Of a DNA stretch of 64,000 bases, positions 1 through 11,814 are shown piece by piece. The notes below the pieces were generated by a model, which saw only the letters and a list, made by a program, of their open reading frames with translations, was not told the origin of the DNA and did no database searches. This stretch comes from Brasenia schreberi (lineage: Eukaryota; Streptophyta; Magnoliopsida; Nymphaeales; Cabombaceae): the NCBI GenBank assembly GCA_036023115.1, contig JAYKKT010000048.1:9834501-9898500 (forward strand), read 5' to 3'. The translations under genes and the position numbers were made by a program. The number at the start of each line of letters is the position of its first letter. Positions within the stretch are counted from its first letter, which is position 1.

Positions 1-1931
1 TTATTTCTCAAACTTTTCCAGCTAGAATTCAGTAGCTGGTTGTCAGTGCCTCCATCGAGAATGGTCACTTTGATGAGTTAAACTATCTTGTACAGTCAGA
101 TGATTACTGATTAGATGCCATTGAGAACATGCGACCATTCGGCTTCATGTTTTCTTTTGGTAGAGGAGGGTCAATCCGCCTAGAAGTTGGAGGAATTTCT
201 TAAAGATCGTACGGCAGTTTTTTTTGAAAGAAAAACTAGTCTACTGATTGACGAGAACATGCATATGGGCAAAAGACATGCTCCTTCCACCCGGTTAAGA
301 ATGCATTCACCATTACCGGCTACAGCCACTGCTGCCGATGGCATGACATCACTGAACATCAATCAGATGAGGATCCTAGCTCAGCTGATCATCCTTCAAA
401 GCATTAACATTGAAACTTTTGAGTAGTTGGGTCACTGCTGCTGTCGAGGAGGGTCCCTTAGCAAATGCAAGAGCAGGTGCGAAATCAGTCATCTGCCATG
501 TAGGATGGCCCCTAGCAAGAGCCATACTTCTCGCGGCCCTCTGGGGAACATCAGGTGCAGCGAGCCACACTGATCTATCAAATTCAATTCCTCTGAGGAA
601 GAAGCCATTGACAGTATCACGCTAGCAGTCCCTCGAGCATAGCCTACACTTTGCACTACTGCACGGGCCCAGTTTACTCCGAGCCAATTCAAATACTCCC
701 ACTAGTGGAGTGAGCTTACAAATCAATGCGGGATCAGATGAAGATGGTCGATGTTGGTTTATGGTTCTATAAATCGTAGGAGGTGACGTCCGTAATTATC
801 ATATACATGTTCAGGTGGCTTCATTTGAATCATTAGGAATCGCAGTTCAGTTTCAAACCCAACGCATAACTATCTTCTTTATACTTGTCAAAAATAAGAT
901 CCCCCATTCAACAACGGTTCCCTCCAAAAACATGCAGAAAATTGGCCACAGGCGTGCTTCTTTATGCAATTACTAATCAAATAGCACCCCTAAAGGTTGA
1001 CGGACTAGCAGAAGACCTCCTCTGTTTCCTCTTATAAACCCATCTTAATAATAATCTGGCCTCGGGTCCGTCTGACCCCATCCTGACTTTCAAAAAGAGA
1101 TGCAAAACGTGACAATACGAATGACCCTTTGACAGAAGATGCAGGTAAAAATATCCTTTGACCAGCTTCCCATATTACAGAAACAAGGCATCTCAGACAA
1201 ATATTTCTGAAAAAAGTGATAGATTTCCTTTCCAAACTCATTGTAATAGACTTGCCACATCAACAGAAAGGCAAGAAAGTTTTTACAGATCAACCGACAC
1301 TGAGGCTAGTATTGGCTCTTTCTCGAATAACAGCAACACAAATTACTTCTCAATGAATCACAGGCTTAAGTGGGTGAGCTCTCAATTTTGACAGGTCAAG
1401 GTTTGAATGAAGCTCTTCATCCAATTCTCCAACAACACTTCTGTTGAAAGAGTACGAAAACAATGCTTAGCAGGTAAGAGGAGAAGAGTTCAGATTTACA
1501 AGGAGCAACGAAACATAAAACACATAAACTTACATGTTATCACCCCTTATTATGTATAACCCCAACACAAGTTGTTGAACACCTTCCTGCGCATAATACT
1601 AAAGGAATAAGGAGGATGACGCCTCCAGCCATAATAAGTTGTTAGTTGATAAATGTGAATAATAAACTTTCTTTAACGCAAAACCTAAAACAGCCTATTT
1701 ATGCAGAAGGGGACCTAAACTGAAGCTCCGGCAACTATACTAGCCAGATCCCAGTTTTCCTGACTCGGTTTTCAGTCTCATGTGATTGGAGGGGAAGTTA
1801 GCTCGGGTACAACACCAGTGCATACTATGGTATCACTGATTTTCTTACAAAAGTTCATTCCAGTACTAACAGATCCAACTGGATATGCCTAAAAACCATT
1901 TTCAATTGAACTCGTTCAGCCTGTTCCTTTT
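1..1931. other. Unassigned AT-rich DNA, no gene recognised
   Basis: I see no convincing gene. Short open frames around 187-692 lie on both strands, overlap each other, and show no family motif I recognise. The + strand near 187-625 reads open in two different frames in succession, which could be a decayed coding region, but no function can be given. Confidence 0.4.
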
Positions 1932-2314
1932 ACAACAACAACTAAGCCTTATCCCATACTAGATGGGATCGCTAAATAGATTCTTTGTTTCTACAGAGCT
2001 TCATCGTGTGTCGTACTAACAGTTAACTCAACATAGGCTAAATCATTATTTATTGTTTCCTTCTAACACTTTTGTGGTCTTCCTCTTCCTCTTCCTCTTT
2101 TAACATTTTCACAATCTAGTTTCTCATACCTTCTTACTCGAGCTTTCTTTCGTTGTCTTTCCTCGTATACAAATCATCTTAAATAATTTTCTCATTTTAT
2201 CATCTAATGATGCCACTCCGAATTTGTGTTCTTAATAACCTGATTATGTATACGGTCTTTCCTTATGTGACCACTCATCCATTTGAGTATCTTCATTTCT
2301 ACCACATACGTGCA
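1932..2314 (-). mobile_element. 5'-truncated RTE-type LINE, 3' end only
   Basis: The + strand starts with ACAACAACAACTAAGCC, the complement of the (TTG)n tail and GGCTTAG terminus shared by the LINEs of this window. It continues through the C-terminal coding part seen intact at 46538-47674. The 383-bp insert is flanked by the direct repeat TGTTCCTTTT at 1922-1931 and 2315-2324, a 10-bp target-site duplication. It has several lesions and cannot code. Confidence 0.8.
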
Positions 2315-2324
2315 TGTTCCTTTT

Positions 2325-3200
2325 GGACTTCCAAAATTTTCAATCGGTTTTCTTATTTTCACATACTTTATCAGTTCTTACAAGTATGTTGATTCAGTCC
2401 ATTTTTTTTATACGATCAACTCTGGAATTTTGAAAAGCAATTGGATTAAAGTTGAGTCTGAAGCCATTGATTCAAACGTGCGAGTATCTAGAGCTAGCAG
2501 TACAGTGTACATAGAAAAGGTGGAAGCAGCTAATCTAGATACCAGTAGTTGCTTTCAAGATTATATGTAAATGGACAGCTCACAACACAGGGTATATAAA
2601 CCTCAATTTTACAACCCTAATCCTTCTCTGATCCTCTTGTTGCCTCCTCCCTTTCTCTCTCTCATGTGAATCTTTCAAGGCCTTACAATGTGTCTCTAAA
2701 TTGTGTGTGCGTGTGTGTTGTGTGGAGAACTATTTCTATGTTAGATTCTAAAGTACATATCTTCATGTTCATCTATATTTATCTTAAATTTGAGCCCTGG
2801 GTTTCTAAAATCCTTTTCTATCTTTAAATCAAACAATCACCAGATCTTTCAATAAGACATTCAAAATCAAGAAATGCAATGAAACTTCATTGGAAATGAA
2901 CAATAATGGAGTTTCTACCATCAGCTGGTTTTCTTTACATTTTAGTAAACGGATCATTTTAAATGACCATGCAGTTCTTTAATTTCGATTTCTCTCGCAT
3001 AATACAGGTTCATAATATAAACACAGTGATTACAATGGAGTTTCTTAATCAGGTCATTTTTGTTAAGGCACTGTTTCATTTGTTCCCTTGTTAAACCAGA
3101 GATCATTTTCATTTCATTCCTATAATGGGAAAGATATATTTCATTCTTAGAATCCATGACAAATAAGTCCGACAATTTTTCTGCGTACACTGGTTCATAA
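2325..3200. other. Intergenic, nothing recognised
   Basis: AT-rich stretch with pyrimidine tracts. A 78-codon open frame on the - strand (2954-3190) has no recognised domain and no supporting context. No RNA gene or terminal repeat was seen. Confidence 0.35.
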
Positions 3201-3239
3201 TATTAAGGTACACCGGTTCTGTAAAAGTAAAAAAAGAGG

Positions 3240-3960
3240 GGAATGAGAGTCTTAACGTAGCCGGAAAACTTTATGGCGTAATAAATTAAAAAAAAAAGAG
3301 AGGGAAAGGGAGAAAAAATGGAGAGACAACCAGAAGACACCCTTGGAAGGTGGCCTTAGGTAGGTCGCAGGCCTGAAAAGCAAAAAGACACCCGAATGCC
3401 ATAAAAACCAGACAAAGAGAAGGAGAAAATAGAGAAGGTCAAGCTAGCGGAAAAGAACTGCCGGCAGCCTCCTCTTTGTTTTCTTTTTCTGTTTCTCTCC
3501 ATCTTTACTAAAACCAAAGAGGCAAAAGCCAGGTCAAGCAGGAGGTGAAAGTTGGGTCAAGCAAGAGGCAAAAGTCGTGTCAGGCCAAAGGCAACGACTA
3601 GGCCTCACCAGCGACGAAAGCCAGTCGGTGGCCGGTCGTCCTTCACAGACTCCATCTCTCTTCAAACACTCTCTCTCCTTCATATTTAAACTTTCGGGTT
3701 TCTGCAAAACCGTAAGTGGTAAAAACGCTAGTTTTGTGAAACCACAGGCGGTAAACCGCCTAGGGCAACGGTTTTGAACGTGAAGTTACCATTTCGCCTG
3801 TATATGAAAACTTAAACTACGATATACCATGGGACAAAATTACCAAAATATCCAAATATTTTGATGTGAAAAGATTGTTTTACTCTTATGCATGTAAAAA
3901 GTCTTTTCTGCCATCTAAGAGTATGTGAAGAAAAATCAGAGAGTAGTTTTAGATTTGCGT
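3240..3960 (+). mobile_element. Relic of a copia-like leader (5' UTR)
   Basis: This stretch resembles the untranslated leader of the copia element at 59.9-60.5 kb. Both have purine-rich DNA, then GCAAAGGC-type repeats, a CTCTCTCC run, and AAACCGCC(T)NGGGCAACG (3749-3770 here, about 60303-60320 there). An AT-rich block with AAAATTA, CCAAATATTTT and AAAAGATT in the same order follows. It is non-coding, and no LTR or primer-binding site was recognised upstream. The similarity is by eye, so the family assignment is moderate. Confidence 0.55.
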
Positions 3961-3984
3961 TCATGATACTGGTAGGTTCAGATA

Positions 3985-5747
3985 GCAGACAAAGATAAAG
4001 GAAAGACTGTGTAACTCATTACAGTACCTATGAATTTTTGGTGATGTTCAAACTAACGAATGCTTTGGCTAAGTTCTTAATGTTGATGAACAAGATCTTT
4101 TATCCATTTTTTGATAAATTTGTTGTTGTCAACTTCGATGACATAATGGTGTACATTGCTTCTATAGATCGATAATCTTTAAGCTACTACTAGAGAAAAA
4201 AGTGTTTATTTGGAAAAGTGAGTTCGACTTTCTTAGCCACGTAATTGGTAATGAAAAAATATGGATGAACAAGAGAAAGATTTGAGCTATTGATGAGTGG
4301 CAACTTCCAACCAACCTTATACGTTCTTTTCACAATTTGGTTAACTATTACCGACGGTTCATGAAGAGATACATTGCAATCGTAGCCCCATTGATGGATA
4401 TGTTGAAGAAGGGTTAGACTTGGGGGTAGATGGGGACTTGTCAAGAAGCCTTTGACAAGTTGAAGGAGGTAGTGATGAGGGAACTCGTGTTGAAGCTACC
4501 AGATCACAATTGATCGTTTAATGTGCAAACAAATGCTTTAGACTTTGCCTTAGGTGAAATGTTGATGCAAAACAAACACCTTGTTGCCTTTAAAAGTTGA
4601 AAGCCTAAGGATGCTGAAAGACGATAGTTAGCGAATGAAAAAGAGATTACGGTAGTGGTACTTAGTGAATGAAACAGTTATCGATTCAAAGCCACCTGTG
4701 GGAAAGTGTATCAATCTATTTTGGTAGTGATGGACAAGTTTTCAAAGTATGGGATGTTTGTAGCAGCCTCACTCAAGTACACGACAAATCGCACAAGTAA
4801 GCTCTTTGTTAAATATGAGGTGAAGTATTGGGGCTTCCTTATAACATCGTTGGTGACCGTGATGTCCATTTCATAAGTAACTTTTGATGGGAGTCTTTTG
4901 TTTGCTGGGAACTGAGTCATTATTCTCAACAAGTTGTCACCACAAATGGATGCCATTAGTAGAATACGATTTGCGGTACTATATTTGCGAGAACCAGAAG
5001 GATTGGATGGAATGGATGAACCATGCAAACCATGCATAATTTTTGTATAATTTACACGTAAGTGAATCCACCGACAAAAGCCCCTTCAAGTTGGCAATGA
5101 GACAACAATCTCAAACTCCTCACTCACTGATGGCAAACTACACAAGAAGAGTGTAGCCGACATACTTCTTTGTAACAAACATACAAGAGAGGCATGATCC
5201 AGCACATGTGCTCCTTGTGAAGGCGGTCAAGTGGATAAAGAAATGGGCAATCATCAAATGTCACATTGTCGTGTTTAGTGTAGGGGATCACATTCTCGTA
5301 AAACTTTATCCTAAACACTCTCAATATTTTCATGAGCAACATGCAGCATTGATAGTATGACAGATCATACAAATCATCAAACGGATAAATAATTGGGCAT
5401 ACAAGTTAGAAATGTTGTACCATATTCGGAGATGCACCCTGTCTTCCATATGAATAACTTGAAGGTTTACAACGTGAACACAAAAGATCAGTGCGCAACG
5501 ATTTAACACGAGTACCAACAGACTTGAGGACACTTGGGGCAAAAGAGGTGGATATGATGCTAGACTACGTACCGAGAACATTAGCCAAGATGATGCACAA
5601 GGTACCTCGTCAAGTGGAAAAGACAAGGCATGAACTAAGCTACTTAGAGAAGGAACACACTCTATGACGGTTTCCTGAGGCAATTGTAGAGTACTATCGA
5701 CGGATTTCAACGTTGTCACGGACATCACCTGTTCTTGTGGGGAGATT
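3985..5747 (+). pseudogene. Decayed Ty3/gypsy (chromovirus-like) pol
   Basis: Broken reading frames give recognisable gypsy polymerase blocks in order. First comes an RT stretch with YEFLVM and LTNA, then the catalytic FDD near 4133-4141. A tether region with a YYRRF-type motif lies near 4347-4365, followed by an RNase H start containing EAFDKLKE. Integrase-like text (ILVVMDKFSKY) begins near 4715, and a chromodomain-like YLVKWK lies near 5605. Stops and frameshifts are frequent, and the RNase H to integrase interval is shortened, so this copy cannot be active. The terminal chromodomain suggests a chromovirus; the lineage within it is not determined. Confidence 0.8.
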
Positions 5748-6085
5748 GTGACCCTCTTTCCACAATGAGCTTTCTATAGTTGTATAACTTAACCCCCATG
5801 TGGGACAACTCAACAACTTCCGTTAGAGGTCTAAGGCCTTTCTTTGAAGAAATCCCTTATTTTTAACATTTTATGAGATTCTCCAACCAAGTTGTAGAAT
5901 GTAAAGAGGGTAAATAACTTTTTTCTTATTAATAAAGTGATCATTCGCTCTCATTGCTTTACTTGCAAACTCAGAAGAACTCATGCAAACTTTGTAAACG
6001 TTCTTTCTTCTACACTGCACACAAACTAGAGTTAAGGTTGACCTACACTAGGTACGGTTCGGTGTCGGTCACATTGCCACACACT
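5748..6085 (+). repeat. Probable 3' LTR of the gypsy relic
   Basis: A polypurine tract (TGTGGGGAGA) sits directly before TTGTGACCC, as expected at the pol to 3' LTR boundary. The following about 300 bp are non-coding, AT-rich and contain AATAAAG-type poly(A) signals near 5930. The right boundary is a guess because no second LTR is visible. Confidence 0.45.
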
Positions 6086-6840
6086 TTATCCATGATATAT
6101 ATATATAGAGAGAGAGAGAGAGACCTATTTGTGCCTAAACATTATGAAAGATTATGACCATTCATTCGTTTAGATCAATTGATGAGTTTTGAATTGGAAA
6201 AATAAAAAGTGTATTTAATACACCTAATGGTATTTCACTTTTTGCTTAATGATATCAATTATTAGCTTTAAACAATAAAACAATTGAGATTTTTAAGTAG
6301 ATTTGAGTATCGGCGAGTGTGTGTTCACTATACTCTTTGTCTCTATCTCTCTCTATAGAGAGAGTAACGGGATCTTGCTCACTTATGAAATGAGTATAAT
6401 ACCAATGCCTTACGTTTTCAAAAAATTTTAAAAAATTCTAAATCTCACTTATTTCTCTCAAAAATAATGAGTGAGCATGTCTTCTTTTATATATATACGA
6501 GAAAGAATAAGAATTGTTATACTTTCATTGGTACTGACTTTTCTTGATAATATATGCTATTCATGTCATTAGTCACACTATCACCTCTCACTCTCTTATA
6601 AATATAATATATAGAGAGAGATGATAAATACGAAATTGGTAAAGATCTCAATGGTTTGATTGTTAAGATTTAACTTAAAATATATATATATATATATAAT
6701 ATTTTTGTAGGTGCATTAAATGTAGGTAATACTATCTTTTTTTTTAAATATCAACTATTGGTTTTAAAGATCGAACAGTTGGCATCTTTAAAAAAAAATG
6801 AACATGGACTATGCTATCATGATCATATAACCGAGCCAAA
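6086..6840. repeat. Two MITE-like non-coding repeats with GA/TA borders
   Basis: Two related blocks (about 6090-6480 and 6600-6830) share GAGAGAGA/TATATA edges, a GCATTAAATG- or TTTAATACACCTAAT-type core, and an ATCAAYTATTRG-type motif. A third relative lies at about 20325-20520. There is no coding capacity. They look like diverged copies of one short interspersed repeat, but terminal inverted repeats could not be fixed by eye. Confidence 0.4.
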
Positions 6841-7217
6841 CAACTAAGGTTGGTGTTGAGGTTGTATGGTTGAATGAGCCAGGTCGGTGGTGAATCTCGC
6901 TAGCGGTCGTAAGTTGGTATACTAGCCTGCCGTAGAGCCGTCCGTTGCTTCCAATTGCGTTATTTGTTTAAAGCGGCGAAGCTCGTCCGCTGTCACCACG
7001 CTTGGGCTTTGGGGATCGGTCTGTCGCTGGTATGAAAAGATGATGATTCGTCTCCTGGATTCCTCCGACTTGAGAGAGAGACTCTCTTATTCGTTAATTC
7101 CATCTTGACTCGTCTAGAATTACAGAAACCCTTCTGCCGGTTTGCGAATCAGCAGAACTCCGAATTGAAAGAATCCCTTTCAAAGGGGCTTAGGGCGGCT
7201 TCTCCGTAGATTTTCGG

Positions 7218-9565
7218 ATGGCGGAGTTGCCGGACGAGATATGGATGAGAATCCTGGAGACCGGAGTTGCGCTTCGCGGATTGACATGGAAAGACCTCTG
7301 CTGCCTCTCCATATCGTGCCGTCGCTTCGACCGATTGTCAAACGGCGAATCTCTTTGGGCGGTGCTGCTTTTCAAGGAATTCGCGACGTTGTCTCGGAAT
7401 TCACCCTCGAAGGACTTCTTCAGGATCAAGTAAAGCTCATCGCAATCCCTCTGATCTTTCTTCGCCTTACGATATACATTTGGAGCAGCGTTACGTGACG
7501 TTTTTTTCTTCCTTAATTTTTTGCCCAGTTTCTGCAAAAGTTAGGCGGCTTTATTTTCGAATTCTTTGATTTGAATTCAAAAGGTTGGAATCACCAAAAG
7601 ATAAAAGGATATGGTTTCGTAAAACAGAACGGTGGCAACTTATCGTCTGTGACAGATAGTTATGCTAGAATTTTTCTTTTAGTGAGAGTTGGGACAGATT
7701 TTAAAAGAAACTGGTGTTGTTATATTGCTGAAGGTACAAATTTCGACCTTAGTGTCATCGAAGTATTCCTTACTAGAAATTTCGACCTTAGTGTCATCGA
7801 AGTGTTCTTTACTAGAAATTTCGACCTTGTTTGATTTATTAGAAAGTGAATTGGAGCCAGGTTTGAAAGACATAAAGCACTGAAGCTCGCCGCGTATAGA
7901 AGAGAGGTTCTCAAAGTGGAGAGTCGCGTTGCTTGTGGGTCGAGGGAGATGAAGGATACAAACAATCAAATCATGGAAGAGAGCGAGAAGCTGGAGATGG
8001 CATTCAAAGAGTTGAAGAATTTGAAGGGGGCAAGGTGCTTCTTTCAATTTTTCTTTCATTCATTCTGATACCTGTGTCAAGTGGCTTCCGCGTCTAATCA
8101 CATTGTGTCTGTGTTCAAATACACATAAATCAACTTTTTTGGTGATTTACCTTTATCAATCACGTTGGACAACTCTGGGCCTCTGGCTAACTAGTTAGTT
8201 TAGAGTCCAATAATTGGCATCTATTAAATTCATCCTCTGCATGGCCACATGGTTTCAATGATTGGGTCTTGCAGAAAGTGTCAAAGATGCCATGTTGATG
8301 AATTCAAATGTTGTGATGCACTAAAGTAACTTCAAGTAAGTTGGCTTTTCTTTCGCTTCTTGCTACTACGATTTTGAAATTTGGCTCATGGATTTGTAAA
8401 TGAATTTTCTCAGCAAGGAATAAGATCAGCACTCTGCAGGTGCTTCTCCACTTCATTTTTGTTGGTTTTCCTGATCCTGCACGTACATTCAGAGTCCAGA
8501 TACTATTGCAAAAAATCCTTTCTCAGAATAGTATACCAAAGCTTTAAATAGGAAAATGGGTGAGCTTTGCTTTTTGAGTTGTTCAGCGTTAATCTTTGTG
8601 CTATAATGATGTTTCGTTGGATAATTGTGTAGCTGTAATGATCCTGATTTAGAACCAGCCACTTTGAAAGCTGCAAGGATCACCCTTGCATTGTTGATCC
8701 TAAACCCAGATAAAAGACGGTAGTCGCGTTAGGTAGCCGACAACCAGCTTAACGCTTTGTCAGGTCTTGTAGAATTTCCAGCATCAATGGGCCGGATGGG
8801 ATCCCTCCAGACTTTGATGTTAATCATGCTTGGGTGAGAATAATATTAGGATGGATGACGTTCTAGAAGACCTCATGTTGGACCCTCTACCCAACTAGTA
8901 TGGGAAAAGGCTTAGGTAAGTTCAGGATTTTAAAAGCTGTAACATGATTTTAGCATTGATGAGCTAAGAGGGTTGTTTTTGTACATTATTTTCATTTCTT
9001 TCCTTTTCATTCTGCAAAATCCCTGATGTGGAAACTGTAAGGGTTTTGGATTGGAGGTTGAAAATCTCCCCTTCCTAACTTGTAGGAGCAAGTATTGGAC
9101 ATCAAAAATTCCATTTGTTCTTGTAGGCAAGCTTCAGTTGCCTTGAATGTCTGGCAGCCAGAAATTGTAAGCACTAAGCAAAAGCAGATTGTCGAGCAGA
9201 ACCCTGTTCCTCTGGATTCTCGTATCCACGCTCTAGAGATGGAGATAAAGCTGTGCAGGCAGCAGATTTCAAGGTTTTCTAGGAATCTTGTAAGTATTCC
9301 CTTTTCTGATAAATTGGAGCTGCAATATCAACATTCTCCTCATGGATGGGTTTGTTGTCAACAGGAAGGCCTAAAGCAAAAGGTAGACGCTTCAAAGGAA
9401 TATTTGGCATCCTTGAAATATCATCCCATGCAAAGTAACCAGTCAATAAGCGATGTGGAAGATGGTAAAGTGAAACGAAAAAAGATGAAGCTGGACAAAG
9501 AATCCAGTAAGGGGCAAGGAGTTGGTGAGGTCTTGAGATCATTGCAAAGCGAGTCAAAAAAGTAA
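7218..9565 (+). CDS. SKIP24: F-box protein, SKIP24-like (four exons)
   Basis: Exons 7218-7429, 7861-8034, 9127-9289 and 9365-9565 join in frame (750 nt) to a predicted 249-aa protein. Every intron is GT-AG. Residues 1-45 form an F-box (MAELPDEIWMRIL, then LCCLSISCRRF and LW), expected to bind the Skp1/ASK subunit of an SCF ubiquitin ligase. The middle (KALKLAAYRREVLKVESR) is a charged coiled-coil-like segment. The block QASVALNVWQPE, the QKQIVEQNPVP stretch, and LKYHPM near the C-terminus match what I recall of Arabidopsis SKIP24. The C-terminus carries a lysine-rich tail of about 45 residues. Splice phases agree at all three junctions. Intron 1 holds a 39-bp tandem repeat and intron 2 a LINE-derived short element. 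The substrate is unknown. Confidence 0.88.
7738..7829. repeat. 39-bp tandem repeat, 2.3 copies, in SKIP24 intron 1
   Basis: The unit starting AAATTTCGACCTTAGTGTC is present at 7738, at 7777, and partly at 7816. The copies differ at only a few bases. They create an open frame across the intron that is a side effect, not a gene. Confidence 0.85.
8677..8932 (+). mobile_element. Short RTE-derived (SINE-like) element in SKIP24 intron 2
   Basis: The left part (GGATCACCCTTGCA, then a GATAAA block, GCGTTAGG and GCTTAACGCTTTGTC) follows the 5' UTR order of the full-length LINEs seen in reverse at 24051 and 41143. The right part (CCCAACTAGTATGGGAAAAGGCTTAG) is their 3' terminus. About 110 bp between are not seen in the LINE. 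Near-identical flanks AAAGCTG(C/T)AA at 8667-8676 and 8933-8942 are a possible 10-bp target-site duplication. It could instead be an Au-type SINE whose ends resemble an RTE LINE. Confidence 0.6.
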
Positions 9566-9962
9566 ATGTGTGCTTGATGGTCTATGGTGTTCACCGAGTA
9601 TTGAGCTGATTTTAAGCATCAAAGGAGGAGAACATCAAGCAGTGACCTTGACAACATCTCTCAAGGGCTAGACCTCTTGCTTGTGCACTTCCATGGTGGT
9701 GCCCCGTACATGCTTCTGACGTATATTTATAGAGCAAGCGGATATAAGCTCCCCACCGTCTTGTTTCCTTTTCTTCCCGTCTTTCTTTTTTCTGTACTTC
9801 TCTTTTCCCATCTTTGAGAATAAGAGCAGGTGCATCATTCGGAGCATCAATATGGAAAATACATGTCTTATCCGTATATGATAACATTCCTTCTGTTACT
9901 TACATGAGATATATGGTTATTCAACCAGATCTTAATTTTATGTTTTATATGCTGTTGAATTG

Positions 9963-9993
9963 GGAAAAGGCTTAGTTGTTGTTGTTGTTGTTG
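9963..9993 (+). mobile_element. 31-bp LINE tail insertion with 17-bp TSD
   Basis: The insert is GGAAAAGGCTTAG followed by six GTT/TTG triplets, exactly the 3' terminus of the local RTE LINEs. It is flanked by a perfect direct repeat, TATATGCTGTTGAATTG, at 9946-9962 and 9994-10010. This is the smallest LINE insertion in the window and lies just 3' of the SKIP24-like gene. Confidence 0.88.
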
Positions 9994-10279
9994 TATATGC
10001 TGTTGAATTGTTTAACATTCTCTGTGTATGTATGTGTGAGAGAGAGGGACACACTAATGAACGTCGCAAAATGTCCCCAACTGGTTATTGGTAGTTCACT
10101 GGGCTCCTGCAAGTAAATTCCTATCCGATATACAGTGAAAAGAGTTCATTTATTTGTTTTCCGAGACTTTTGGCCTAACAGTGAAAATGATGGTAGTGTT
10201 TCTTCCAATAACATTGATTTATATCTTTGTTCTCAAAAATAAAAAAGAAAGCGAAAAGCTGCAGGGCTGCGAGGCCTGA

Positions 10280-10913
10280 TCAGAATGTTCCTATTTCCAT
10301 CTGATCAAAATACTTTCCAGGGGGAAGCAGGGCCACCATGATCGGGGCCTTCGCACCTTCCTCCACACTCAATACACCAGTGTTCCAATTGAGATCTGCC
10401 TGATGCACGCAGTTTACGCGCATACCTGGAAACTTCCTTGCCAGAATTCTAGTGTATGCATTAAGTGCAGTTTTAGAAATGCCGTACGCGGACAGCATCA
10501 TTGGCCAGCCATTTGCTTCAAGTGAACCGTCCTTCAAGTCGTTTATAAACCTCTGTAACAGTGTACCCAATTTCTCCAGTCAGACCTTCCAAATTTCCGA
10601 ACTCCTCCCTTATCTGCTCATTTGGGATCCTCTGAAAACCATAAAACCTTGGATATATTTAGTGACGCTGAGGTTTGTGCGTGCAATCAATGCGAAATAT
10701 TTCAAGGCAAAAGGTTGCATTACCTTCAGCTCCTCTCTAAGGGATGAGACGTTCACAATCTTAGCTCCTGAATTCGACTTCTCCAAAAGTGGAATGAGTG
10801 CTTCTGTCACTCTTCTGATGCCATAACAATTCGTTTCAAAGCATTCCTGGGCTTTCTCTGGACTCTGACGTAGCACTCCATGCACCAACTTGGTTGCCTT
10901 ACCAGAAAGCTGC
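10280..10913 (-). pseudogene. Broken short-chain dehydrogenase/reductase (menthol dehydrogenase/carbonyl reductase type)
   Basis: Two exon-like blocks remain: about 10913-10724 and 10631-10280, separated by a GT-AG intron. The first has ECFETNCYG, ALIPLL and KIVNVSS (the catalytic-serine strand). The second has NGWP, SAYGISKTALNAYTR (the YxxxK motif), RVNCVH, and the C-terminal FDQMEIGTF typical of plant neomenthol dehydrogenase/salutaridine reductase-like SDRs. The N-terminal TGxxxGIG nucleotide-binding exons are not found upstream. A one-base frameshift lies near 10570, between LEGLTGE and LQRFINDLKDGSLE. The conserved segment after VNCVH, normally PGxVKTDxN, appears as QADLN, as if about 12 nt were lost. 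It is non-functional as it stands. Confidence 0.82.
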
Positions 10914-10929
10914 ATCCATATTCAAATAT

Positions 10930-11642
<713 letters not shown>

Positions 11643-11814
11643 ATAGGATTATGCTCATGATATTGTTCATGAGCATTCGACTATTGTTTTTAAAAGAAAT
11701 GAGTATAATAATATTATCCTTTATTTTTTTAACTTAAACTTTATGAAATTATACTCTCATCACGAAAAAGCAATTCATTGAATTGGATTTTTCCATATAT
11801 ATATATATATATAT

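Noticed and set aside
187..692. Possible host gene fragment at the left edge
   Set aside because: Open text switches frame and strand without a recognised protein family. I kept it as unassigned DNA.
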